Assembly (NCBI GenBank): GCA_029624735.1
Contig: JARSSM010000009.1
Span: 1-47,235 of the forward strand
Length of the DNA: 47,235 bases
Direction of reading: 5' to 3'
From: Defluviicoccus sp.
Lineage (GTDB): Bacteria > Pseudomonadota > Alphaproteobacteria > Rhodospirillales > Defluviicoccaceae
The notes beneath the pieces were generated by a model. That model was not told where the DNA came from and made no database searches. It saw only the letters and a program-made list of their open reading frames with translations. Made by a program: the position numbers and the translations under genes. Numbering within the stretch: position 1 is the stretch's first letter; every line of letters begins with the position of its first letter. This document shows, piece by piece, positions 1 to 8,058 of this stretch.

Positions 1-52
1 TGTGCAGCGACAACCTTGCTCGGGCGTGAATCGCCCGATTGGGTCGCTGCAC
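1..52. repeat. 51-bp palindromic intergenic repeat, copy 1
   Basis: Bases 2-52 have perfect 10-bp outer arms (GTGCAGCGAC at 2-11, GTCGCTGCAC at 43-52). Inside is a 7-bp hairpin (TCGGGCG 20-26, CGCCCGA 32-38) with loop TGAAT. The same 51-base sequence occurs inverted at 14205-14255 with only two mismatches (positions 12 and 44 of this copy). It lies just upstream of the purE promoter. The window edge prevents seeing whether it is longer or belongs to the gene to the left. It may be a REP-like dispersed element or a terminator of the upstream gene. Confidence 0.8.
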
Positions 53-71
53 GAGCGGCGATGCGCAGCGC

Positions 72-100
72 TTGTCATCCCCTGGCCCCTCTCGCATAAT
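72..100 (+). promoter_or_regulatory. Putative sigma-70 promoter of purEK
   Basis: A -35 hexamer TTGTCA (72-77) and a -10 hexamer CATAAT (95-100) are separated by exactly 17 bases. Transcription would start near 107, giving a leader of about 27 nt before the TTG start of purE at 134. It is the only good hexamer pair between the palindrome and purE. No PurR-type operator was recognised. Confidence 0.55.
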
Positions 101-133
101 TCCCTCAATCGACAATGCAACAGGACCCCATCG

Positions 134-637
134 TTGAGTGAGCAGCCGCCGCGTGTTGGCATCATCATGGGCAGCCAGACCGATTGGGAGACCATGCGCC
201 ACACGGCCGCCACGCTGGACACGCTTGGGGTGATCCACGAGGACCGCATCGTCTCCGCCCACCGGACGCCGAAGCGGCTTTACGACTATGCGCTCTCCGC
301 CCGCAGCCGCAGCCTGAAAGTGATCATCGCTGGCGCCGGCGGCGCGGCGCATCTGCCGGGAATGGTGGCGGCTCTGACGACAGTGCCGGTTCTGGGCGTG
401 CCGGTGCAGAGCAACGCGCTGAGCGGCCTCGACAGCCTGTTGTCGATCGTCCAGATGCCGGCCGGCATTCCCGTCGGCACGCTCGCCATCGGCAAGGCGG
501 GTGCGGTCAACGCGGCGCTGCTGGCGGCCTCCATCATCGCGCTGATCGATCCGAATGTCGCCCGCCGGCTTGAAGCGTGGCGGGCAGAACTCACCGCCAA
601 CGTCGCCGAAATCCCCCTTCACCGCTCGGAACAATAA
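134..637 (+). CDS. purE: N5-carboxyaminoimidazole ribonucleotide mutase PurE
   Basis: PurE moves the carboxylate of N5-CAIR to C4 to give CAIR in de novo purine synthesis; it takes the product of PurK. The protein is 167 aa, the usual class I length. MGSQTDW (about 12-18) and SAHRTP (41-46) are the family's substrate-binding signatures, followed by the Gly-rich [14 protein letters not shown] stretch. The open frame runs back to base 2. However, homology begins at about residue 7 of a TTG start at 134, which has an AGGA element at 122-125 and a promoter ending at 100, so TTG 134 is chosen; ATG 166 would cut into the conserved beta strand. Only 9 bases separate it from purK, so the two are surely co-transcribed. 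Confidence 0.93.
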   Translation: MSEQPPRVGIIMGSQTDWETMRHTAATLDTLGVIHEDRIVSAHRTPKRLYDYALSARSRSLKVIIAGAGGAAHLPGMVAALTTVPVLGVPVQSNALSGLDSLLSIVQMPAGIPVGTLAIGKAGAVNAALLAASIIALIDPNVARRLEAWRAELTANVAEIPLHRSEQ

Positions 638-646
638 CGAAACGCC

Positions 647-1774
647 ATGCCGATGCAGCTGCCGCCGCCCCTGCCGCCGGGGGCGACCATCGGCATTCTC
701 GGCGGTGGCCAATTGGGCCGGATGCTGGTGCTGGCCGCCGCGCGCCTGGGCTACCGCACCATCGTGTTCTCACCCGAAGCCGTCGCGCCGGCGGCCCAAG
801 TCACCAACCAAACGATCATCGCCGCCTACGATGATGAGCGGGCGCTGGCCCGGTTTGCAGCCGAGTCGGACGTCGTCACCTACGAGTTCGAGAACATTCC
901 GTTTGCAACGGCCGCCGCCGTTGCCGACCGCGCCTTGGTCCGGCCGAGCCCAGAGGTCCTCGCCATCTGCCAGGATCGCAACCGGGAGAAGGCTTTTCTC
1001 GCCCGCGCCGGCGTCCCCGTTACCGAGAACGTCCCGATTGTGGATGCGGCAGATCTCGTCACGGCCGTTGCGCGAATGGGCCGGCCGGCGGTGCTCAAAT
1101 CCGCCCGTTTCGGCTACGACGGCAAGGGGCAGGTACGCATCGACGACACGACGGATCTTGCCGGGGCTTGGGCGGAACTGCAGTCCGCGACCGGCACCAG
1201 TTCCGAACCGGCCGGCATTCTCGAAGCGTGGGTCGATTTCGCGCTGGAGATCTCGGTGATCGTCGCCCGCTCCGTGCACGGCGAGACGAAGGCGTTTGTC
1301 CCGGTGCAGAACATCCACGAGCACCACATTCTGAAGCGGACGATCGCCCCGGCGCCCATCGCCGCGCCGGTCGCTGCTGCGGCCCTGGATCTGGCGCACG
1401 CGATCGCGCGCGCCATGGGGCTCATCGGCGTGATGGCGATCGAGATGTTCGTCGGCCACGACGGCCGGCTGCTGGTCAACGAACTGGCACCACGGCCGCA
1501 CAACTCCGGCCATTGGACCATCGATGCCTGCCCGACCTCCCAGTTCGAGCAGTGCGTGCGCGCAATCACCGGCCTGCCGCTTGGATCGACGGCGCCGTTC
1601 GCCAGCGCGGTGATGGACAACCTCCTCGGCGCCGAGGCCAGCGACTGGCTCAGGATTGCCGCCGAGCCGGGGGCGCGGCTGCACCTCTATGGGAAGGACA
1701 GCATACGGCCGGGGCGCAAGATGGGCCACGTCACCCGCCTGACAGCCCGCAGCGCGACGGACGACGCATCATGA
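647..1774 (+). CDS. purK: N5-carboxyaminoimidazole ribonucleotide synthase PurK
   Basis: PurK is an ATP-grasp ligase that makes N5-CAIR from AIR, bicarbonate and ATP, and hands it to PurE. The 375-aa protein has the N-terminal Gly-rich motif GILGGGQLGRML (about 15-26), a central ATP-grasp fold, and the signature NELAPRPHNSGH (about 277-288) that carries metal and phosphate ligands. Length and motifs are normal. The ATG at 647 is 9 bases after the purE stop. The stop codon overlaps the ATG of the next gene (ATGA at 1771-1774), so the downstream exported protein is probably translated by coupling to purK although it has no obvious link to purine synthesis. Confidence 0.95.
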   Translation: MPMQLPPPLPPGATIGILGGGQLGRMLVLAAARLGYRTIVFSPEAVAPAAQVTNQTIIAAYDDERALARFAAESDVVTYEFENIPFATAAAVADRALVRPSPEVLAICQDRNREKAFLARAGVPVTENVPIVDAADLVTAVARMGRPAVLKSARFGYDGKGQVRIDDTTDLAGAWAELQSATGTSSEPAGILEAWVDFALEISVIVARSVHGETKAFVPVQNIHEHHILKRTIAPAPIAAPVAAAALDLAHAIARAMGLIGVMAIEMFVGHDGRLLVNELAPRPHNSGHWTIDACPTSQFEQCVRAITGLPLGSTAPFASAVMDNLLGAEASDWLRIAAEPGARLHLYGKDSIRPGRKMGHVTRLTARSATDDAS

Positions 1775-2343
1775 AGCGGCAACGACGGTCACTCGCCAGC
1801 GCCGCCGGTCTCGCCGCCTTCGCACTGATCGCGGCAGCCACGACCGCCGCGGCAGCAACAACCGGCGCGGCAGCAACGACCGGCGCGGCAGCGATGGAGC
1901 AAACGGCCGACTGGCTCGAAGCGCTGCGCAGCGAGCCAGTCGGGGCATGGAACAGCCTGCCGCCGGCGCAGGAGCCGGCGCAGCCGGGCGAAGCCGAGCC
2001 AAAGCACGCCCTTGCGGTCTTGACCTTCGAGGCCAACTCGGCGGCGCTGACCGAGCCAACGCGCCGCACGCTCGACGCTCTCGCCGCCGCGTTGACGTCG
2101 TCCGATCTGTACGCGACGGCGTTCGAGGTGCAGTGGTACGCCGATGCCAAGCGCGCCGAGCTCAATACCCATGCGCTGCCGCAACGCCGCGCGGCCGCGA
2201 TCTATGCCTACCTTCAGGCACGGCACGGCATCACGATGGCGCGGGTGATGCTGCGCGCCGCCTTGCGCAAACCGGCCACCGCACCACAGACGCTGCCGGC
2301 CGACTCGATCGTCATCCGCGTCGTCAACCGCGGACCGCTCTAA
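1771..2343 (+). CDS. Exported OmpA-like C-terminal domain protein
   Basis: This is a 190-aa protein with a Sec-type signal (KRQRR, then a hydrophobic Ala-rich core). Next come a low-complexity Ala/Thr/Gly stretch from an 18-bp tandem repeat, a Pro/Glu-rich linker, and from about residue 75 a segment resembling the OmpA peptidoglycan-binding fold: a beta strand ending in TFEANSAAL, a helix with LDALAAAL, then QRRAAAIYAYL. The usual OmpA-domain D and R residues that hold diaminopimelate are not obvious, so peptidoglycan binding is uncertain. The start ATG overlaps the purK stop. The assignment to the OmpA-like superfamily is inference from pattern. It probably acts in the periplasm or at the outer membrane. 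Confidence 0.6.
   Translation: MKRQRRSLASAAGLAAFALIAAATTAAAATTGAAATTGAAAMEQTADWLEALRSEPVGAWNSLPPAQEPAQPGEAEPKHALAVLTFEANSAALTEPTRRTLDALAAALTSSDLYATAFEVQWYADAKRAELNTHALPQRRAAAIYAYLQARHGITMARVMLRAALRKPATAPQTLPADSIVIRVVNRGPL
1834..1887 (+). repeat. Three tandem 18-bp repeats inside the OmpA-like gene
   Basis: Units at 1834-1851, 1852-1869 and 1870-1887 are variants of GCAGCAACGACCGGCGCG and encode AATT(A/G)A. They sit at the end of the signal peptide or just after it. Copy-number change would keep the reading frame. Confidence 0.7.
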
Positions 2344-2363
2344 AGCGCTTCGGCTGAACACAG

Positions 2364-2415
2364 GGTCAAGGCAGCGGGGCGCGCGCCCATCGGAGCGCAC
2401 ATCCCGCCCCTGACC
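2364..2415. terminator. Possible bidirectional terminator hairpin between convergent genes
   Basis: GGTCA (2364-2368) and GGGGCG (2376-2381) can pair with CGCCCC (2405-2410) and TGACC (2411-2415), leaving a 7-base bulge. A self-complementary GC stretch lies in the loop. It is placed between the stop of the OmpA-like gene and the stop of the hsp20 gene. There is no T tract, so intrinsic termination is unproven. Confidence 0.3.
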
Positions 2416-2425
2416 GCGTGCGGCC

Positions 2426-2965
2426 TCACTCAGGCTTGATCGCGATCTTCTTCTCCTTGCTCTCAGTGCCGGGGCGCTTCGGGAGCTCGACCGTCAATAC
2501 GCCCTTCTTGAAGGTGGCGGCGATCTTCTCGGGATCAACACCATCGGGCAGCGGGAACGAGCGGCGGAACATGCCGTAGCGCCGCTCCGAGATCTGATAG
2601 CCGGTGCCCTTGTCCTCCTTCTCCTCCTTCTTCTCGCCCTTGATCGTCAGAATGTCATCGGCAAGCGTGAGTTCGACATCACCCTCGCTGAGACCCGGCA
2701 GCTCCGCCGTCAGCGCGTAGCCGCCTTCCTTCTCGACCAGGTCGACCGCAGGCACGCTGCCGCCGAAAAAACGGCCAGCCCGCAAGGAGTCCGCCGGCAA
2801 CCCGCGCCAGCCAAAGGGGAAGCCGCCGATCCGACCGACGAAATCGTCGAACAGACGGTCAACCTCGTCACGGAAGCGGGCGATCGGCTGCCACGCCTCA
2901 TCGGCCGAGGAAAGCCTTGTTTTTGCGCCGGATTTGACTGGGACCTTCTCCGCTTCGTCCACCAT
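2426..2965 (-). CDS. Small heat-shock protein, Hsp20/alpha-crystallin family
   Basis: This is an ATP-independent holdase chaperone that binds unfolding proteins in the cytoplasm and passes them to DnaK/ClpB. The 179-aa protein has an alpha-crystallin domain at about 65-165: AVDLVEKEGGYALTAELPGL opens it, a charged KGEKKEEKEDKG loop follows, and the diagnostic FKKGVLTVELPK motif is present. The frame extends to 3013. ATG 2965 has a strong GGAGGAGAGG site 4-13 bases upstream and matches the usual start. A -10-like TACACT lies on the minus strand at 3007-3002, without a convincing -35; no clear RpoH-type promoter was found. It is divergent from the ATP adenylyltransferase gene. Confidence 0.93.
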   Translation of the reverse strand: MVDEAEKVPVKSGAKTRLSSADEAWQPIARFRDEVDRLFDDFVGRIGGFPFGWRGLPADSLRAGRFFGGSVPAVDLVEKEGGYALTAELPGLSEGDVELTLADDILTIKGEKKEEKEDKGTGYQISERRYGMFRRSFPLPDGVDPEKIAATFKKGVLTVELPKRPGTESKEKKIAIKPE

Positions 2966-3195
2966 CGTCCTCTCCTCCGCACCCGAATTAACATTGAAAA
3001 CAGTGTAGCACATTTAGCCCTTTCATTCTAGAGCTGTCCCTGGAGTGCGCGCTTCCCGCCTTGAAGCCTCCACCTCTGGCCGTGCGACCGCTGCTTGCCA
3101 GCGCGCATCAACCCGCGGAAGATGACCCGGCTGGCTGCTGGCGCACACGTGGCTGCCGAGCCGCCGGCAACAACGGCCAAGGGGACAGTCCACCC

Positions 3196-4113
3196 ATGAT
3201 CACCCCCCTTCCGCAACTGCGGGAAACGGTGCAAGCGCGGGCCCGCCACGCGCTCGCCTGCGGCGCGCTGCGGCCGATCGAAACCGAACAGCGGTTCATC
3301 GATGACGGCGGCATCCGCTTCGTCATCCGGATGGTTTCGAGCCTGCGCGAAAAGGCCGAGCGGCAGGCCCAGAACCTTGCGGCTGCGCTGCAGTCGGGGC
3401 GCCAGCACAACCCCTTTCTGCCCTATGACGAAGACTTGTTCGTCGCCCGGCTGGCGCCAGCGCACGTCTGCCTGCTCAACAAGTTCAACGTCATCGACCA
3501 CCACCTCCTGATCGTCACCAGTGCCTACGAGGATCAGGAGATGCTGCTGACCGAAGGCGACTTCGCAGCGCTCAAGGTCTGCCTCGACGCGCTGGGTGGG
3601 CTCGGATTTTACAACGGCGGCAGTTGCGCCGGCGCCAGCCAGCCGCATAAGCATCTGCAGCTGATCCCGTTGCCGATCGCGGACGCGGGTCCGGCCATCC
3701 CGATTGCGCCGCTGCTCACGGCCGTCGGGAACGACGGACCGACATCGCTGCCCGGGCTGCCGTTTCGGCATGCGTTCGCGCGGCTGGGCGCGGACCATGC
3801 CGACACGAGCGCAACCGCAATAGGGACATGGGCCGCGGCAGCGAATGCGCTCTACCGGCGCGCGCTGGCAGCGACTGGCATCGGCGCGGTCGCGTGCGCG
3901 GGCGGTGAACGCCAGGGCGCGCCCTATAATTTCCTGATGACGCACGCGTGGATGCTGGTCGTGCCGCGGACGCGCGAGGTGTTCGAAGGCATCTCCGTCA
4001 ACGCGCTCGGCTTCGCCGGCTCGCTGTTCGTCCGCGATGCCCGCGAACTCGCGATCCTTGAGCGCGCCGGACCAATGGCGGCGCTGCGGCAGGTTGGCGT
4101 CAGCGACTCCTGA
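3196..4113 (+). CDS. ATP adenylyltransferase (Ap4A phosphorylase, HIT superfamily)
   Basis: Enzymes of this family split diadenosine tetraphosphate with phosphate into ATP and ADP, or run in reverse. The 305-aa protein has the N-terminal ATP adenylyltransferase region (NKFNVIDHHLLIVT, about 95-108), a Gly-rich FYNGGSCAGASQ segment, and the histidine-triad-like catalytic motif PHKHLQLIP with His151 and His153. The C-terminal APA2-type region contains NFLMTHAWMLVVPR. An upstream ATG at 3061 is open, but its extra 45 residues look random; ATG 3196 has AAGGGG at 3179-3184 and begins where homology would be expected. The last 14 bases overlap the convergent phosphatidyltransferase gene. This APA2 type is best known from fungi and is patchy in bacteria. 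Confidence 0.88.
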   Translation: MITPLPQLRETVQARARHALACGALRPIETEQRFIDDGGIRFVIRMVSSLREKAERQAQNLAAALQSGRQHNPFLPYDEDLFVARLAPAHVCLLNKFNVIDHHLLIVTSAYEDQEMLLTEGDFAALKVCLDALGGLGFYNGGSCAGASQPHKHLQLIPLPIADAGPAIPIAPLLTAVGNDGPTSLPGLPFRHAFARLGADHADTSATAIGTWAAAANALYRRALAATGIGAVACAGGERQGAPYNFLMTHAWMLVVPRTREVFEGISVNALGFAGSLFVRDARELAILERAGPMAALRQVGVSDS

Positions 4114-4732
4114 ACGACACCTGCAGTCGGCCGATCATGCTGTGGCCGATCACGAATTCGATCACCACCGGCAGGCCGCGCACGAGACAAAGAACAACCG
4201 AAGCAATCACCAGGGTCATCGTGACAGCCTCGGCCATCGGTGCCCACTTGTCCCACACTGCAGGCTCGAGAACCGGCCACGGCTGGCAGAACAGCACCCA
4301 ACCGAAGGTGAGCGCCTTGACCGTGCCGTAGAGGCCGCGCATCAGCCGGCCGCCGACGATAAACTGCCCCCACGGAGACGACATCATGCCAAAGACCGTC
4401 GTTCCCGGCTTGCGGCTGGTGTAACGGATGGTATCGACGACGGCACCGCGAACGAGAAAGACGATCGCGACCCACATCGGCACCAGGCCGAGGTCGCCGA
4501 GCACAAGCCACAACACATTCTCGACCACGCGATCGGCGACGACGTCAAAGATCGAACCGAAAACCGAGACCTCGCCCAACCGGCGCGCGACGTAGCCGTC
4601 GAGACCGTCAAGCGCGATGATCAGAACCAGAAGTGGCGCACTGGCAAGCTGGACCGCTGGCGAAGCCCAGTACGCCATTGCAACCAGGAGACAGAGCAGT
4701 AGCAACCGAAGCAAGGTGATCAGATTAGCCAT
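4100..4732 (-). CDS. CDP-alcohol phosphatidyltransferase family protein
   Basis: This is an integral membrane enzyme that transfers a phosphoalcohol or phosphatidyl group from a CDP-linked donor. The complete catalytic motif DGxxARx8GxxxDxxxD is visible (DGYVARR, then G, D and D about 15 residues further on), after two N-terminal hydrophobic segments. About six membrane segments are expected over 210 aa. The acceptor is not clear from sequence: the protein is PgsA/PssA-like but differs from both in its central loop (VRGAVVDTIRYTSRKPG). ATG 4732 (MANLITLLRL) gives the standard start; ATG 4762 would add ten residues. It converges with the ATP adenylyltransferase gene with a 14-base overlap. Confidence 0.85.
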   Translation of the reverse strand: MANLITLLRLLLLCLLVAMAYWASPAVQLASAPLLVLIIALDGLDGYVARRLGEVSVFGSIFDVVADRVVENVLWLVLGDLGLVPMWVAIVFLVRGAVVDTIRYTSRKPGTTVFGMMSSPWGQFIVGGRLMRGLYGTVKALTFGWVLFCQPWPVLEPAVWDKWAPMAEAVTMTLVIASVVLCLVRGLPVVIEFVIGHSMIGRLQVSFRSR

Positions 4733-4907
4733 CTGTACACCTAGTCCGGAGCCCTCCGCCATACGAAGGGCCGCCCGCGTTAACCCTTGCCTGCGCTGAT
4801 CCGCGCCGGTCTATTCTACTTTTTATGCGTTCAAGATTATGACTCTTCGGCTCCGCAACGCAACCCTGAAACGCGCTGCGGTGCGGTCGCACGCCTGCAG
4901 GCGGCCG

Positions 4908-4936
4908 TTGCTGGAACGCAACGCGGCCGCTAGAGT
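4908..4936 (+). promoter_or_regulatory. Putative promoter of apt
   Basis: TTGCTG (4908-4913) and TAGAGT (4931-4936) are separated by 17 bases. Initiation near 4943 would give a leader of about 37 nt before the apt ATG at 4980. This supports the short start over the upstream in-frame ATG at 4839. Confidence 0.4.
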
Positions 4937-4979
4937 GCCTTCAAGCTACAACCGCCCCCAGACGAGCCCGGCCAAGCGC

Positions 4980-5495
4980 ATGGACATCAAGGACCATATC
5001 CGCAGCATCCCCGATTTCCCAAAGCCCGGGATCCTGTTCTACGACATCTCGACGCTGCTCGCGCACGCTGACGCCTGGTCGGTCGCGATGGGCCGCTTGG
5101 CCAAGGTTGTGAGCCGGCACGCACCGGACCTGCTCGCCGGCATCGAGTCGCGCGGCTTTCTCGTTGCGGCGCCGCTGGCGCTCAAGCTCGGCCTGGGCTT
5201 CGTCATGGTGCGCAAGCGCGGCAAGCTGCCAGGGCCGACGGTTGCCCACACCTATGCGCTCGAATACGGCACCGACATCGTCGAGATCCAGTCCGATGCG
5301 GTGGTCGCGGGCCAGCGGGTCGTCATCCTTGACGATCTCCTGGCGACCGGCGGCACCATGAACGCGGCGATCGAGTTGTTCCGCAAGATGGGGGCGGACG
5401 TCGTCGGCGCGGCCTGCCTGATCGAGCTCACGTTCCTGAACGGCCGGCAGCGCCTGGACGTGCCCTTCAACGCGCTGGTCGCTTACGACCAGTAA
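4980..5495 (+). CDS. apt: Adenine phosphoribosyltransferase
   Basis: Apt salvages adenine by condensing it with PRPP to AMP in the cytoplasm. The 171-aa protein starts [18 protein letters not shown], the standard Apt N-terminus. It has the IESRGFL segment and the PRPP-binding motif [13 protein letters not shown] (about 116-128). The frame is open from 4839, but those 47 extra residues are basic and unlike the family. The last 29 bases overlap the 3' end of mutY on the other strand. Confidence 0.95.
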   Translation: MDIKDHIRSIPDFPKPGILFYDISTLLAHADAWSVAMGRLAKVVSRHAPDLLAGIESRGFLVAAPLALKLGLGFVMVRKRGKLPGPTVAHTYALEYGTDIVEIQSDAVVAGQRVVILDDLLATGGTMNAAIELFRKMGADVVGAACLIELTFLNGRQRLDVPFNALVAYDQ

Positions 5496-6552
5496 CCGGC
5501 GCGGCCTGCGCCAAACGGACAACCTTTTTCATCACCGAAGGAAGCGCCTGGGCAGCGAAATCGCGCGGGCGTACCCAGAAGCCTGCATCTGCGGCCGGAA
5601 CGCCGAGACTTGCGGCGACGACGGCAAGTTCGAGCGTGAAGTGGGTGAAGGTGTGCCTGACCAAGCCCGGTAGCGGCTGCCAGGAGACGCCGGCTACCGG
5701 CGCCAGCGCCAGGGCTTCGGCGAGCGGCCACGGCTCCGTCCGCCACGGCGTCGACGGCACCTCCATCATGCCGCCGAGCAGGCCCCGCTCCGGCCGGCGG
5801 CGCAGCAGCACGGCGCCGTCGCTGCGAACCAGCCAGAAGGCGACACCGATGCGAAGCGGCTTGATGGTGGCGGGGGGACGCACGGGAAAGGCCTCCGCTT
5901 GGCCTTGCGCGCGGGCGGCGCATGCCTGGTGCCACGGGCAGGCGGGGCAGCGAGGCTGCCGCGGCGTGCAGACGGTAGCGCCTAAGTCCATCAAGGCTTG
6001 CGCGAAGTCGCCCGGCCGCCGTGCCGGCGTCAGCGCTTTGGCCAACGCCTCGATTCGCTGGCGCGCGCGGGGCAGCGGCTCGTCGAGGGCGTAAAGGCGG
6101 GCGATCACCCGGATGACGTTGCCGTCAACCGGCGCCGCCTGCTGCCCGAAGGCGATTGCCGCGATCGCCGCCGCCGTATAGGAGCCGATCCCGGGCAAGG
6201 CCCGCAGGTCCTCTTCCGCCGCCGGAAAGCGGCCTTCGTACTCCGCCACCAGGCGGCGGGCGCACGCATGCAGGTTGCGGGCGCGCGAATAGTAGCCCAA
6301 GCCCTGCCACGCATGCAGCACTTCGTCGAGATCAGCAGCGGCGAGATCCTGAAGTCGCGGCCAGCGCGCAAGAAACGCCTGGAAGTAGGGTGTGACGGCG
6401 GCGACGGTCGTCTGCTGCAGCATCACTTCGCTGATCCACACCGCGTAAGCATCGGCGGCAACGCCGGGCGGCGCCCGCCAGGGAAGCGTGCGCCGTTCGC
6501 GGTCGTACCAAGCGAGCAGGAGGGCAGAAAGGGTGGTTGCGTCAGGCGTCAT
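5467..6552 (-). CDS. mutY: A/G-specific adenine glycosylase MutY
   Basis: MutY removes adenine mispaired with 8-oxoguanine or guanine, starting base-excision repair. The 361-aa protein shows the catalytic glutamate in SEVMLQQT (Glu42), the helix-hairpin-helix [11 protein letters not shown] (about 119-129), and catalytic Asp143 in PVDGNVIR. The four Fe-S cysteines 195, 202, 205 and 211 follow the C-x6-C-x2-C-x5-C spacing. A C-terminal Nudix-like domain that reads 8-oxoG begins near residue 235 ([16 protein letters not shown]). All key residues are present. It is divergent from the DUF721 gene, with about 53 bases between starts, and convergent with apt. Confidence 0.96.
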   Translation of the reverse strand: MTPDATTLSALLLAWYDRERRTLPWRAPPGVAADAYAVWISEVMLQQTTVAAVTPYFQAFLARWPRLQDLAAADLDEVLHAWQGLGYYSRARNLHACARRLVAEYEGRFPAAEEDLRALPGIGSYTAAAIAAIAFGQQAAPVDGNVIRVIARLYALDEPLPRARQRIEALAKALTPARRPGDFAQALMDLGATVCTPRQPRCPACPWHQACAARAQGQAEAFPVRPPATIKPLRIGVAFWLVRSDGAVLLRRRPERGLLGGMMEVPSTPWRTEPWPLAEALALAPVAGVSWQPLPGLVRHTFTHFTLELAVVAASLGVPAADAGFWVRPRDFAAQALPSVMKKVVRLAQAAPVTGRKRPAR

Positions 6553-6605
6553 TGCTGCCGGTTAAGGTTGTCGCGGCTTCACTCCCCCGATAGGATAGGG
6601 ACGCT

Positions 6606-7190
6606 GTGAGTGTGAAACCAACGCAACGACGGGGCGGTTTCCGCGCGCTCGCCGAAACCGTTGCCGTCCTGACCCGGCCAATCGTCGGCAAGCGCGGATT
6701 CGTGAGCGAAGCGATTGTGAGCGGGTGGGAAACCATCGTCGGCCAGCGCCTTTCGCCACATGTCATGCCGGAGCGAATCAGCTATCCGCGCGGCCGGCAG
6801 GCGGGCGGAACGCTGCATCTTCGCCTCGCCACCGGCGCGCTGGCAACCGAGCTGCAACACCTCGAACCGGGGATCATCGAGCGAATCAACGCGGTTTTCG
6901 GCTTTCCGGCAGTCGCGCGCATGAAGGTGATCCATGCCCCGCTGCCGTCCCGCGGGCGGTCCGGACAGGCCCAGCTGCGCCCCCCAGCCGAGCCGCTGCT
7001 CGCTCCGCGCATGGCCGCAACGCTCGCGGCCGATCTCGCCGGCATCAGCGATCCCGGCCTGCAGGCCGCCCTTTTTGCGCTGGGAAGCACGATTATGGCC
7101 GAGCAAGCAACGCCTCCGGCCGGCACCGACGCGCCACAGCCGGACAGCGATCGCCCGTCGCCGCCGGAGCCGGCTGCCGTCAACCCGTAG
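6606..7190 (+). CDS. DUF721/DciA-family protein
   Basis: This 194-aa protein has an N-terminal DUF721 domain at about 10-110: GFRALAETV, then SEAIVSGWETIVGQRLSPH and the beta-rich HLRLATGALATELQHL. The C-terminal tail is rich in Pro and Ala. DUF721 includes DciA, the ancestral loader of the replicative helicase DnaB in bacteria that lack DnaC. That role is inferred from family, not shown here. The start is GTG 6606. Its place between mutY and a DsbA-like gene followed by smc is a common alphaproteobacterial order. Confidence 0.82.
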   Translation: MSVKPTQRRGGFRALAETVAVLTRPIVGKRGFVSEAIVSGWETIVGQRLSPHVMPERISYPRGRQAGGTLHLRLATGALATELQHLEPGIIERINAVFGFPAVARMKVIHAPLPSRGRSGQAQLRPPAEPLLAPRMAATLAADLAGISDPGLQAALFALGSTIMAEQATPPAGTDAPQPDSDRPSPPEPAAVNP

Positions 7191-7290
7191 CCAAAGCCTC
7201 ACCGCCGGCAGGCGGGATCAGACGCAAGGCTTGACCGGCGCCACCGCCTCCCGGATAGTTCCTCTAGATATTGTGTGTCGGAGGCGCGCG

Positions 7291-7986
7291 ATGGCCGCGA
7301 TTCTGCAATTCCTCGCCGTTTTCGTCGTTGCGCTGATGCCGGCGTTCGGCGTCCGGGCGGCAACGGACGAGCTGATGACCGAACGCGTGCTGGGCGCGCC
7401 GGACGCACCGGTCACCATCATCGAGTACTCCTCGCTGACCTGCCCGCATTGCGCCGACTTCCACATCCATACCCTGCCCAAACTCAAGGCGGCCTACATC
7501 GATACCGGCAAGGTGCGCTTCATCTTCCGCGACTTTCCGCTCGATCCGCGGGCGCTGAGCGCAGCGATGGTGGCGCGCTGCGTCGAACCGAACCGGTATT
7601 TCGGCTTCCTCGAGATCTTGTTCCGCGACCAGGAGACCTGGGCGATCAGCGATGATCCGGTCCGCGAACTGAAGGTGCGGGCCAAGCTGGCGCAGCTCTC
7701 CGAAGCGGCCTTCAACGCCTGCCTCGCCAATGAAGAACTGGCGAAAGCGATCACCGACAAGGCAAAGCAAGCGCATGAGCAAGAGGGAGTGCGCTCAACG
7801 CCAATTTTCTTCATTGGCGATCGCACGCTCCGGGGCGCCTATCCGTTCGAGGATTTCAAGACGATCATCGACGCGGCGCTGGACGGAGCCGCCGCCCCGG
7901 CACCGCAGAAGCCGGACCCCGGGCAGAGCGAAGGCATCTTCAGCCGCATGGGCGAGGCGGTGAAACGCTGGTGGCGCTCGGAATGA
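7291..7986 (+). CDS. Periplasmic DsbA-family thiol-disulfide protein
   Basis: This is a 231-aa exported thioredoxin-fold protein. A short signal peptide (about 1-23, ending GVRAA) leads into the DsbA-like domain with the active site CPHC (51-54) after IIEYSSLT. The cis-Pro loop is STPIFFIG (about 173-180), and a helical insertion lies between them. The tail after about 200 is a Pro-rich linker ending in KRWWRS. It belongs to the group often annotated DsbA or thioredoxin-domain protein upstream of smc; whether it oxidises or isomerises substrates cannot be told. ATG 7291 follows GGAG 6-9 bases upstream. Confidence 0.9.
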   Translation: MAAILQFLAVFVVALMPAFGVRAATDELMTERVLGAPDAPVTIIEYSSLTCPHCADFHIHTLPKLKAAYIDTGKVRFIFRDFPLDPRALSAAMVARCVEPNRYFGFLEILFRDQETWAISDDPVRELKVRAKLAQLSEAAFNACLANEELAKAITDKAKQAHEQEGVRSTPIFFIGDRTLRGAYPFEDFKTIIDAALDGAAAPAPQKPDPGQSEGIFSRMGEAVKRWWRSE

Positions 7987-8058
7987 TCGGCTTGGCCTTG
8001 CCTCCCGCGTTCGGCCGCGCGCACGCCGCTCTCCCTCGCACCAGGCTCGCATAAGCGC

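Noticed and set aside
3061..3195. N-terminal extension of the ATP adenylyltransferase by 45 residues
   Set aside because: The extra residues look random (Pro, Ala, Cys, Arg rich) and the downstream ATG has a ribosome site.
4839..4979. N-terminal extension of Apt by 47 residues
   Set aside because: The extension is basic, unlike any Apt, and lies upstream of the likely promoter; ATG 4980 gives the conserved start.
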